Shown piece by piece: positions 24,300 to 35,411 of a stretch of DNA of 64,000 nt; the first letter of the stretch is position 1; each line of letters begins with the position of its first letter. Made by a program: the position numbers and the translations under genes. The notes below the pieces were generated by a model. That model was not told where the DNA came from. It did no database searches and saw only the letters and a program-made list of their open reading frames with translations. The stretch is taken from the NCBI RefSeq assembly GCF_011075055.1, contig NC_058147.1, positions 7,998,001 through 8,062,000 of the forward strand, in the 5' to 3' direction. Source of the stretch: Mangifera indica. Taxonomy: Eukaryota; Streptophyta; Magnoliopsida; Sapindales; Anacardiaceae.

Positions 24300-27200
24300 C
24301 ATCAATAATATGTATCATGAACATTAATAAGTAAGGTTTGTATATGTGTTTCAAAGAGCAAATAAAATTGTAAATTAGATGTCTAAATTTTTTTTGAATT
24401 TATTTAATAAATTGATATTTTATTAGGGTCTACTAATAATGAAGTTATAAGGAATTTTGTTGGTAAAAAATATTGAAACTTCAAACTTAAATTAATATCT
24501 CCATTTATATGTTAGTTTTTTGGGTCTTTGCCCCAATCTTGTATTTAAAAAAAAAAAAAAGAACAATTTTTAGTTTTCATTTAATATTTTAAATTATCTT
24601 TATAACTAAATTTGCCTTGATTTTAAAAACTATTCAAGACATTGATAGATTAATTTAATTAAAATTTTTAATATTTTTGTTCTTTTTATTGCCAAAATTT
24701 ACCAACGATTTATTTTGAACCCTATAAATTATAGTGTCAACAAGAAAACTGTATAAAGTTTTTTTTTTTTTTATTATTTTGATCTAAATTTTGTATTATA
24801 ATTAGTGAACAAAATTTTTCTATTTTCATTTTAAAAATTTTTATCAGAAAATTATTATAAACACACTTTCAAAATTTCATAAAAAACGTAAAAATTGTAA
24901 ATGAGACCACCTAAATAATTATCAAGCCAGTCTCCCAATCAACTGAAATAATTATTTGTTTTGAAGCTGTAACTTGTGTGATTAATATGATTTTAATCCT
25001 TTTCATTCTAAATGACATGTTAAGGAGCCAAGGTAGGTCGGGTTGTGTTGTGCCGTGCTAGTCTCGGTTTGACTTATCATATTGAGCAAAAACCTATTAC
25101 AGTGTAAGTCTTAATGGTTGAGCTAACTCGTCATATATTAAAGACCCGCAATACAACCCACACTTTAGGAAGTCATGTTATGTCATATCTTTAATGAGAT
25201 AACTTATAGGTTTTTATCAAATTGATCTGTTAATTTATTAATAAAAATAATATTTTTATTATAGAATTAAATAAAATTAATTTGTATTTACTTTCAAATT
25301 AATAGGACCGAGGAGAACAACTTCAAAATTTTATTGATAATCTTTTACTTGTGGAGGACTAAAGTGGTTATATGATAGAAAAAAATAAAAAATAATACAA
25401 ATCAATTAATTTATATAAAAATAAAATTATGCATACAAATAAATTATATAAATTTTTTTGTATAATCTGATATGACAACTTGTAATTAGGTGATGTGATT
25501 GTTTACTTTTTCTTTCACTTCAATATCACCAATCAGATGTTACTACATTAAGTTGTATATAAAAGTTTATATAATTTATCTATATATATAATGTTACTCT
25601 TTATATAATATATAAATTTTTATTTATATAATTTTTATTCATTTTCAATGTCCAAATTATTGAAATCTTCAAATGTATCTTTTGCTTCATGATTCAACAA
25701 TTTGAATTCAACGATCGTTGAATCTTTCATACACATTATGATATCGACCATATCAGGGTGTTAATTGCATCACTTGTGATCAAATATGCATTCATCTACT
25801 CTACAAGTTTATTCTGATACTACAGTTGACAATAGAGGCATTAGTAGATTATGTGTTATGACAGAAAACATATGATAAGTGACTTGATGTGCTTTCTACC
25901 AACTTAGAATATCGAATGTGTCACATTCTTGATTCATTATTTCTGGACAATGATCCATCAGTATAATTTGAACTTTGACTTACATGGTTTCTTACATTTG
26001 TGCAAGAGAAACCATAAACGCGACTTATATTTGAATAAATCCCCTGAACTTACCTTTGGGTTAGGAATTTGTGAAGTCATTTCATATTTAATTTTATAAA
26101 TATTATATATTTCAAGTTAAAAAAAAATCTTAAATCTTCTATTTTATAAGATAAGCTCAAACAAATTTTCACTTATAATTTCTAGTAAAACTTTCACTCT
26201 TAGTAATTTAGCTTAGGGTCTAGAACTATGACAATAGCAAATAGTAAAGATGTTTTTTTTCTAATATTTAAAAAAATTTTCTTTCATTTCTCTGGAAATA
26301 TCTTAACAAACATTATGATATCTATATATTCTTTTAAATATCACTAATTTCTACCATAGAATATAAAAGTAAACAAAGAGTGGGACAATACACATCAGAG
26401 CATTGATCGATGATGGTTTTTAAGGGCTCTAACATATTCATTAAAACATTGTCAATGTTCCAATCATAGTTAGTTAAAAAAATACGTTCTCGAATTCTTT
26501 TGGTTGTGTATTGAAAAATTGTGTTATAATTATTTCATATCTTTCACATGTTTTTAACATGAGATATGTTGAATTTCATAAAGTTTTAACATCAGTTTTT
26601 TATTTTTTTCGTTTTAATCTTATTTGTTTATAGATTTGATGATATGTTTGTATACGTGATGAATATAATAAAATGTAAGCGATGATATGTCTAATTATTT
26701 TTTTTCGATTTTTGGCTAAACTTAAACTATTTTAAGTTATTAAATTTAGAATAAAACTATGTGTACCCACTTTGGATACATAAATATGTACACATTTATA
26801 TGTGTCATTATGTGATTGGATAATTTTGAATTAAGAATAAAATAATAATCAATTATATGATGATACATATGAGTGTGTATATATTTGTGTACCCAAAGTG
26901 GATACACATAGTATTGCTCTTAAATTTATGATATGACATGTATATTTAATGTAAATGTGATATTGAAACTGGAATTGGCCGGTTTCTCAAAAAGGAAACC
27001 AGAATTTAATGTTCGAATTTAAACCATCACTGTCTGAATCTTAAAATATATCAGCTGTGGTTGGTGAGATTTGTGCACATGTCACCTCTAACAAACAATC
27101 CAATTAACATTAATATAATTTATTTTTATAAAAAAAAATTGTTAATAAAATTAATCCCTTTGAAATATACTAAACTAACAAAACAACAGTTTTCCTAAGA

Positions 27201-27489
27201 TTTTGTAAATAATTAAATTTGAAAATAGACTATAAAAACATAATTTAAATAAATAATTGAACAGATAGATATTTTTATCATCATATGATCATATCTTAAT
27301 CTCATCAGCCGGAAGGAAAATTTGAAGCAACCGCCAAAAGGCACGCCCAAAGTCAAAACCTACCAAGCGGCCACGCGCAACTAAGCAGTTGGCACCCAAC
27401 ACGCATGTGCCATGCGGGCTGGTGATAGGTTTGGCTGAATTAATGTATAATGGACCACACGAAACCTTCCCTCATGCCTCATTGCTAGA
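24300..27489. repeat. array block U1, copy B
   Basis: This is the second copy of the U1 block. It follows copy A closely but lacks the hAT MITE found at 9230-9931. A short insert at 26750-26935 has CACTTTGGATACATAAATATGT and its partial inverted match. The block ends abruptly at the deletion joint (27490-27494), where U2 is missing. Confidence 0.75.
25800..26720 (-). pseudogene. degraded hAT transposase remnant, copy B
   Basis: This is the counterpart of the relic at 10160-11110, with the same order of conserved patches and different point changes. It has many stops and no complete domain. Confidence 0.65.
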
Positions 27490-28439
27490 AAACATAAAAT
27501 TAATCTATATAACCAATTAAAATAATAATTCATTTGCATAATAAACATTGAATAAATTAGATAAATCATCCAATTAAAAATAAAATTTGGCTAGCAAAAT
27601 TTCTTATCATTTACATTATATAAAAGAGTAATGTTATGCATACATATTTTTTATACTTAATTTAAATATATAAATTATATATCACTATGTGATTAAATAT
27701 TAATTTATCTTTAATTTAAAATTATTTAATCATATGATAATACATATCTAAATTATATATTACAAGTGTATACGTATAATTTTATAACAGATTCAAGTTT
27801 GAGTCCTATATATGCCAAAACAAACTTACCCTCACAAGGCAATGGAATATTATATTAATCATGTCAACTTGATGGTCATCTCTCACTTCTAGTCTGGTTC
27901 TGTTTCGAATTGATTTACCCAAAGATAAATCCAATTCTAAATTAATCTATAAACTCTGATTTTGACATTTTAAACATCAGTTTTTTCATTGCCATGTTAT
28001 ATATAATGAAATATTCTATCTATGTACAAAATCAAAATTACAAGTAATATGATCGGAACCAAAATTTTGCAGAATGTATAATTAACCTACCCCCAATTGC
28101 ATATCTTCGTCCTTTGAATACAAGGGCTTCCAGACAATCTGAATTACATGAAATGGTGTATGTGCATATTAAATTCGTTATTTAATTTAATGAGCGAAAT
28201 AACTCTGAAGTTAAGATAGAAAGAATGGAAGATGTAACAACTAGTCAAGCAGCTGTTGAATTACTTGTCATGGCTTTTTTCATTTTGGGGCCCAATTTTT
28301 GGTACTGTAGTGATACAAATGTGGAAAATATGTTTTATTTTAGGGGTCAATTATTGGTTCATTAAATAAGTGGTCTTTGTCTCTAGGCGGTGAGGCCGGG
28401 GGAACGTTTATGGTGGATCTAGGAGAAAAGACGCTGGAG

Positions 28440-28704
28440 GGTTGAAAATGAAACCTAAAAGGGGGAAAAGGTGATTTTTTAAAATTTAATCCTAAAAAAA
28501 TTGTTAATTTTTTAAATTAAAAAAGAAAATGAGATAAAGCGTTATTATTTTTAATAGATTAATAGGTAAATAATAATTTTATTATTAAAACTAATTGATT
28601 CTGTTAATTTTAAATATATTTGAGTGAGAGTTTAAATTTTTAATATTTAATAGGTATTAATTTGATAAGTCAACAAACCCTGGGTGGGAATAGATCTTTT
28701 GGCC
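28440..28704. mobile_element. half MITE abutting the laccase B promoter
   Basis: This is the same right-half MITE as at 16917-17185, ending CTGGGTGGGAATAGATCTTTTGGCC. It stops 10 bases before the TATA box. Confidence 0.7.
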
Positions 28705-28714
28705 TTTTCATAAC

Positions 28715-28723
28715 TATAAAAGG
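28715..28723 (+). promoter_or_regulatory. TATA box of laccase B
   Basis: TATAAAAGG is 66 bases before the start codon. This is a full consensus match, in contrast to CATAAAAGG in copy A. Confidence 0.7.
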
Positions 28724-28780
28724 AAACCTAGCTAAGAGGCCTTTTTAGGCAACCAAGAGCATACGAGTGCTTTGAAGATA

Positions 28781-28988
28781 ATGGGTTTTCTTCAACAGTT
28801 GGTGGTAATCAGCGGATTTGCTTTGCTGGTCTGCTTGGTGCAAGCGGAAGTTCATTACCATGACTTTGTTGTAAGAGCTAGCTTTCACTCATTGATCGTC
28901 ACTTTTTATTCTTGCTTTAAGGACATGGCTGAATGACTGATATCTCCGTATTCATACATATTTGTATGCAAGCATAGATCTTCCTGTG

Positions 28989-29019
<31 letters not shown>

Positions 29020-32000
29020 CTTCATAATTGTTTTGTCTTGTGATGATATGTAGCTTAGGGAGGAAAATTTGACCAGGCTGTGCAACACCAACAAAAGGAT
29101 GCTGGTAAACGGCCAGTTTCCTGGGCCAACCCTGTATGTTCATAAAGGTGATATTGTTTTTGTTAACGTTCATAATCAAGGAGGTTACAAACTCACAATC
29201 CACTGGTTATTTCTCTCTCTCCCTTCTCAAATATTACATATTATATTGAATCAATTACCATATGATTGGTTATTATTTTATCTTTAATTTTTAACTGTTT
29301 AATTGTATGATAATACATCATTATTTGTACATATAATACTATTTTATATAAAATTAGATACTGAACAAGGGGAAAATGACTTAAAATAATATGAAATAAT
29401 TTTCTTTTTTAATTTTGGGATGAAAATTTTGGAAATATTAGTTTAGAGTTTTCATAAATGTTTTTTTTCCATAAAAGTTAATAGAGCTGATATGTTTCTT
29501 TGTTTAATTTCTTTTTACCGCGTGATTGGATATATCTAAATTAGAGATAAAATAACACAGTTATTATTTATACATATAATTTTATTGTTCAAATATATAT
29601 ACACATAATAAAATTATGTGTACTCACTTTAAGTATATAAATGAAGATATACTTGATATGTGTTATTAAGTGATTGAGTGATTTTAAATTGAAAATAAGG
29701 TCAAATGACTATTTCCCAACTTTCCAAACTATCGAAAATCTAAGTGCCAATCCATCTATTAAATTTTATTGTTACTGTCAAGGTAAAATTGTTATTTAAA
29801 AAAAAAAAACTATAAATTCATCATATTTTTTCCTCAGGCTTAAAAACTAAAAACTTTCCTTCACCCAAAGTTTCATCAAGAGTGGATATTTGAGTTTTTG
29901 AAATCCTATGAATATCAGTTTGAGAGTGAACTAAACATTGCGTGGGAGTAAGTGTTTTGGCCTTATAAATAAGTTTATTTTTTTTCTAATCACGATTAAA
30001 TTTTCTAACATGTTTTCTTTTATTAGAAAACATGATTTAAAAATTTTATTTAATAAAAAGCCTGCAGACCAACCTGTTAGGGTCCTACCGTGGGCTTTAT
30101 AAATCTGTAGCTGACTCAACATGAAAGATAACATGCCTTGGACCCAATAGACTGCATTAAAGATGACCCACCCACCAATGTGTTTAGGAGTGAGCAAAGT
30201 TGGTGAGAATTAATAGATACAAGTAAAGGTTTATCTCTTTGTTTTTTTTTTTGTTTTTTTTCATTTTCATTCATATACATACATATATATATCTTAAATG
30301 ATATAAAAATAGAGTTTAATTTGATCAACTAGAGACTTAAAAAAGAGTTTTTTTGCTTTGTGTCCAATAAAAATTATATTTTATCTCTTTAGATTCCATT
30401 TAATATTAAATTTTTAATTACAATTTCTAAATATAACGAAAAGAATTTTGTGTGAAATTTCTATTTAACAGGCATGGGGTGAGGCAGCCAAGAAATCCAT
30501 GGTCAGATGGTCCTGAATACGTTACACAATGTGCAATAAAACCAGGGACAAATTTCACCTATCAAGTTATATTTTCTGATGAAGAAGGCACCCTTTGGTG
30601 GCATGCTCACAGTGATTGGACAAGAAACACTGTTCATGGCGCCATTGTCATTTATCCTGAACAAGGATCTACCTATCCGTTTCCTCTCCCTTATGCTGAA
30701 GAAATTCTCGTACTTGGTATTTTGCATTTCATTTACAAATACTTCTGAATATGTAATTAAATAGACAAATAATGTGTCATAATATGTTTGGGTGTTTCTA
30801 TCATGTTCTTTCAGGATCTTGGTATATCCAAGATGTCAATCTCTTAGTTGACTATGACCTAGAAACAGCAGCAGATTTACCCAAGTCGGATGCATACACA
30901 ATCAATGGCCAACCTGGAGATTTCGCCCAATGCTCTAAAGGTATACACAATAATCCACATAAAACGAAGAAATATTTGTTTAGCCTTTACAGATGTGTGT
31001 TTGATGAATTATATGTTAACAGAGCACACACATCGTTGGATGGTCGATTATGGGAAGACTTATCTTCTCCGTCTAGTGAACGCTGTGATGAATGCAGAAA
31101 TGTTTTTTGCCATTGCTGGGCACAATCTCACAGTCGTTTCACAGGATGCTGCATATCTCAAGCCAATTTTCACAAGCTACATCGTCATTGGCCCTGGACA
31201 AACCATGGACGTTCTTGTTACGGCAGACCAAAAATCTCTGGGTGGCCAATATTATATTGCCGCCAGACAATCCTATTCTGGCAAAGCCAGTTTCATCACA
31301 TATAACAAATTTAATGTCACAGCTATTCTCCAATACATCGATGGAAACTACACACAGGATCCAGAAACCATAGAGTTTCCCACCTCTCTTCCTGATTTTG
31401 CAGATGAAAATGCCGCAGTCAGCTTCAGAAACAGAAAAAGGAGCTTAACGGTTCAGGATGTGCCCAAGAATATTACTACTAGAATGTACGTTGCGGTCGC
31501 GGAAAACCAGTTCATGTACAATCATTCAGGGAGTCTTACTCCCTCTTCAGCTTCAAGCTTGAATAATGTCACCTGGGTGAACCCTTGGACAGATGTCCTT
31601 GAAGCATATTATAAGTAAGATAGTTGTACCAACCAATAAAACCATACATATCTACTTTGCTTACATAAATAGATATAAATTTGATATATATCATCAAGTA
31701 AATAAGTTATTTATGTACTTAAAAGTGGATACGTATAACATTAGTTTCGAATAAAACTGTCCTTAGAATATTACAAAAGTAACAAAAATAATAAATCTTT
31801 TAATTGGTGCAGGAACATGACAGGATTTTATACTGAGGATTTTCCGGACTATCCTCTAGAGTTCTACGATTTCGTGTCGGATACCATAAACACATCGCAA
31901 TCGTTGTTGGCGACGAAGGTGAAAGTGCTTAAATACGGTGAAGAAGTGGAGATGATATTTCAATCATCCAATGTTTTGAATGCATCGGAGAATCATCTCA

Positions 32001-33113
32001 TGCATCTTCATGGACATAGCTTTTACGTGGTTGGATCAGGTTATGGCAATTTTGATTTTGATCAGGACCCTGAATCTTACAATTTGGTTGATCCACCCCT
32101 TATCAGTACTGTTAACCTTCCCAAAAAAGGATGGGTTACTGTTAGATTCAAAGCACTTAATCCTGGTATGTTTGCTCTTCACTCAAATTTTGGTTTCAGG
32201 AGTAAGATATCACCCAAAAAAAAAAGGGAATAAAATAAGTGGGAGGAAAATAACAGTCAGACAAATATTTGATTGTTATAAATATTATTTTTATTATTTT
32301 AATAATTAATTATTTATATTTTTATTAATAATAAATAAATTCATAAGTTTAATAAAGAAAAAATAGTGATTAAAAATCTATTCTTTATGGTTAAAAAATT
32401 TTAACAATAGAAAAAATTTTACCATTAAAAAGTGTTAATGATAAAATAATTCATTACATGTTGTTATAGTTTTTTTCGTTAAAAATAATAATGATAAAAA
32501 TATTTTAAATGAGAAAAATTATAATGATAGACGATGATGAAATATTTTTTGTTATAAATTTTTAACGATAGAAAATAGACTTTTAATAATCAAGTTATTC
32601 TCATTAAAGTCATAAATTTATTATTTTTAACAAAATTATAAATAGTTGATCTCCAAATTTATGAAAATAACACTTATAATAATGACGGAATATTTATGCA
32701 ATTCTTATTTTTCTTTTGTTAATGTTAATTTTTTTTTAGTATCACTACAACAAATTTCATAGAAAGTAACAAAAATTTTCGTCCAAAAAAATAAAAAATT
32801 TGTTCTTAAAAATTAAAAACAAAATGTATTTAGAGATCAAATATTTCATCCTTAAATTGAATATTTGTGATAGTGTATATATATACACATTAATTTGAAC
32901 AATGAATGATGAATTTGGGCAGGGGTGTGGCTGTGGCATTGTCATTTTGATAAACATTATACTATGGGAATGAACACCGTTATTATAGTGAAGAATGGGC
33001 CAACCGCTGAGACATCTATGCTTCCGCCACCAGCTTACATGCCTCCTTGTGATGCTCCTTCTACAATTCAGAAGAAGACATCCCAATTTTCAACCAAACA
33101 AACGACTGTCTAA
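28781..33113 (+). CDS. laccase B (LAC14/15-like), 7 exons
   Basis: This is the second apparently intact copy of the array's secreted multicopper oxidase. Exons are 28781-28870, 29054-29205, 30472-30716, 30815-30940, 31023-31614, 31813-32165 and 32923-33113. Exon lengths equal those of A (90, 152, 245, 126, 592, 353 and 191 bp), and the product is again 582 residues. The signal peptide and all copper ligands are kept: [17 protein letters not shown] and HCHFDKH. It restores proline in the SDGP motif, where A has threonine. Next to the type 1 copper it reads YTMGM where A has YTWGM, losing a tryptophan that is usual in plant laccases. Several other changes cluster in exon 5 (around [10 protein letters not shown]). 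Intron 2 is shorter than in A because it lacks the Tourist MITE. Intron 6 is 438 bp longer and holds a fold-back sequence. Its TATA box is the better match of the two intact genes. Confidence 0.95.
28991..29023 (+). repeat. TTC microsatellite in laccase B intron 1
   Basis: There are eleven TTC units, one more than in copy A. This is a length difference between nearly identical introns. Confidence 0.9.
29699..29962. mobile_element. short Mutator-like MITE in laccase B intron 2
   Basis: This is the counterpart of 18692-18969. It starts GGTCAAATGACTATTTCCCA and ends GTGTTTTGGCC at the same intron position, so it was inherited with the duplication. Confidence 0.75.
32270..32860. repeat. fold-back sequence in laccase B intron 6
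   Basis: The left part (about 32270-32420) is partly matched in reverse complement by 32560-32700, which would form an imperfect hairpin. Copy A keeps only the left-arm-like sequence. A CACTACAACAAA motif at 32743-32754 resembles the end of CACTA transposons, but I find no matching second end. The extra length does not touch splice sites. Confidence 0.5.
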
Positions 33114-33691
33114 GTGAATTTGTTTATCCTGGGCATAAGTTATGTATTAGCAAATGATCTACAACTAGTTAATTGATCTTATTATGAAGAAGTTAGTACT
33201 TTTGTTAAACTTTCAATTTTAATGAAGGATTTAATGAAAAAGAATAAAATAATTTTAACGCAGAGTTTTTTTTTTAAATTTTATTATTCTATCAGTTTTG
33301 GAATATATATAATTATATATGATTTAATTTTTTAATAAGTAATTAGATATACAATTTTTTTCATATTTATTTTATCATTTATTTTACACATTTATATTAT
33401 GTTTTATAAAACTATTATTCAATTAATTTTATTTTTTATATATATATAAATGAATGATTTTAAAATGTTTAAATTGTAATCCAAACTAAATCAAATTGTA
33501 TTTTTCTAGTTTGGTTTAGATTTTTCAAATTGTTTTTATTGTTTGATTTGAAAAAACTTTTAAATCATACTGAATCAGACCGTAAACACTGCTAGGAAAT
33601 GATAATAAATATATTTTTAAAAATTATAAGTCAATCTCTTAGTCAACTAAAATAATTAAATATTTTAAAGCCAGCCTGGATAACTTTTTTG

Positions 33692-35411
33692 TAGAGACTA
33701 CGGTGGGGTGTGTCGGGCTAGTTTCATTGTAGCCTATTGGGCTTGCAGGTAGTGCCAAGCCTAAAGCCTACACAGTCACCCAGCCTCTGTGTTGGACTAG
33801 CCCACAGAAACAGGAAGGCGCACAGTATAACTTTATGCACATAGGGTCATGCCATGCTGAACTCTAAATAAGTCGACCTGTTTTTATATTAATAAAATAA
33901 TAAATTTAAAAAAATAATGATTTAAATTTACTAGTATAAATTTTCTTCCAAATTAATACGACCAAGGATTACAAATTGTAACTCGATACTCCAAATCACA
34001 TTTTATATATATTTTCAAATGATGCAAAATTATTTTATATTATTAAATGTTGTATCCAATTAAAGAAAATTTTTTATTTTATTAGTGACACTGCAATGGA
34101 CTTGTATTCTCTAGCTATATCTTTTTAACCTATTCGACACTTGAGTCGGGACAACTATTTTTCATACGCTCAACCATGAAGAAGAACCAAATAGCTCGTG
34201 TGGGTAGTCATCAAATAGTGTCTCTCATATTTTTTTTATACTTGCTATTACTAGGGTTGGATACGAGCCGAGTCGAGCCCGAATAGGGTCCAACTCATTT
34301 TCAACTCGTTTTCAGTGAGCCCAAGCTCGGGCTTGGGTTCGGGCTCATCGAGCTCACTATACACATGTTCGTGTTCGGCTTGTTTCATAATTTTAGTGTT
34401 TAGGTTCGTGTGTTCGGGCTCAGGTTCGCTTTAAGCTCGTATTTCAAAGAACAAACGGTGTCGTTTTTTGCTTAAAATTATGTTTTTTATTTGAGTGATT
34501 GGCTCGCGAGCCGAGCTTAGCTCGTTTAATCGATGTTTGGATTCAGGCTCGTATTCATTTTTTGCTTAAAATTCAGACTCGCGTTCGAGCTCGGGCTCAT
34601 TCAAGGCAAGCTCGGGCCCGGGCTCGGGCTCGTTCGAGCAAAGCTCATTTCGAGCCCGAACAAGCTCTCTTCGAATCTAGCCCTAGCTACTGCTGCCATT
34701 TCATTTATGTCTATTAATAACTTAGTTTCTATTTCGCTTTTACAATTTTGTTAATTATTATTTTTAAAATATTTTAATAATGAAAATACTTACTATGTTC
34801 TAAATGAAAAAGGTGTTAAAAAAATTGAGACAACTTCACTTTTGTAAAATCAATTGATCAAGAATAGGTGCAGTATAAATACTATAACCGAGACCGCGTA
34901 AGGTTTATGTTATAATGTCTACATTGCATCAATTCATTATCAATGGAGTCTACAAAAAGTGAAATCATCCCAATTGGTTGCACAATTTTTTCATTTAGAG
35001 CGGATTAAGTTTTTTTTATTATGAAAATATTTTAATAAAAAATAATAATTAACAAAATTGAAAAAAAAAATTGTTAATGGACATTGAAAGAATGGTAACA
35101 ATAATAAGTACAACAAAAATTATGAGTGATACTGTTTGAAGGCCATACGCCTGAGTTACTCAATTCTTCTTTCTGGTGGAACATATGAAATCCAGTTGTC
35201 CTGACTTAAGTGGAGGGTAAACCATGAAAATGTAATTAGAGAAAGCAAGTCTATCACAATGATATCGATAAAATAAAAAGTTTCTTTTAATTAAATATGA
35301 TAATTAATAATAGAAAATAATTTTGTATTATTTGAAAATATAAACAAAATGTGATTTAGAGGATCAACTTGCAATTTACGATTCTTAGTTGTATTAATTT
35401 AAAAGGAAATT
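33692..35411. mobile_element. fold-back element downstream of laccase B
   Basis: This corresponds to 21802-23503. It carries a hAT MITE in the left arm (34252-34685). Its right end is replaced at about 35412 by the Mutator-like transposase region. The arms still pair, for example ACTTTTGTAAAATCAATTGATC (34849) and its counterpart near 34940-34970. Confidence 0.6.
34252..34685. mobile_element. hAT-type MITE, copy 3
   Basis: The 434-bp element starts TAGGGTTGGATACGAGCC and ends CTTCGAATCTAGCCCTA. The flanks GCTATTAC (34244-34251) and GCTACTGC (34686-34693) form an 8-bp duplication with two mismatches. The empty site in the A fold-back element reads CTGCTACTGCTACC (about 22350). Confidence 0.88.

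Larger units (their letters stand above)
27495..28780. repeat. array block U3 (proximal laccase upstream), copy B
   Basis: This follows the deletion joint directly, so in B the U3 block sits next to the end of U1. The stretch from about 28000 to 28780 is very close to copy A (16480-17260). Confidence 0.75.

Noticed and set aside
30772..31305. A 177-codon frame overlapping laccase B exons 4 and 5
   Set aside because: It reads through intron 4 in another frame. The spliced laccase explains the region fully, and copy A breaks the frame.
32743..32754. CACTA transposon in laccase B intron 6
   Set aside because: Only one end-like motif is present. There is no matching inverted end and no 3-bp duplication, so I report only a fold-back sequence.
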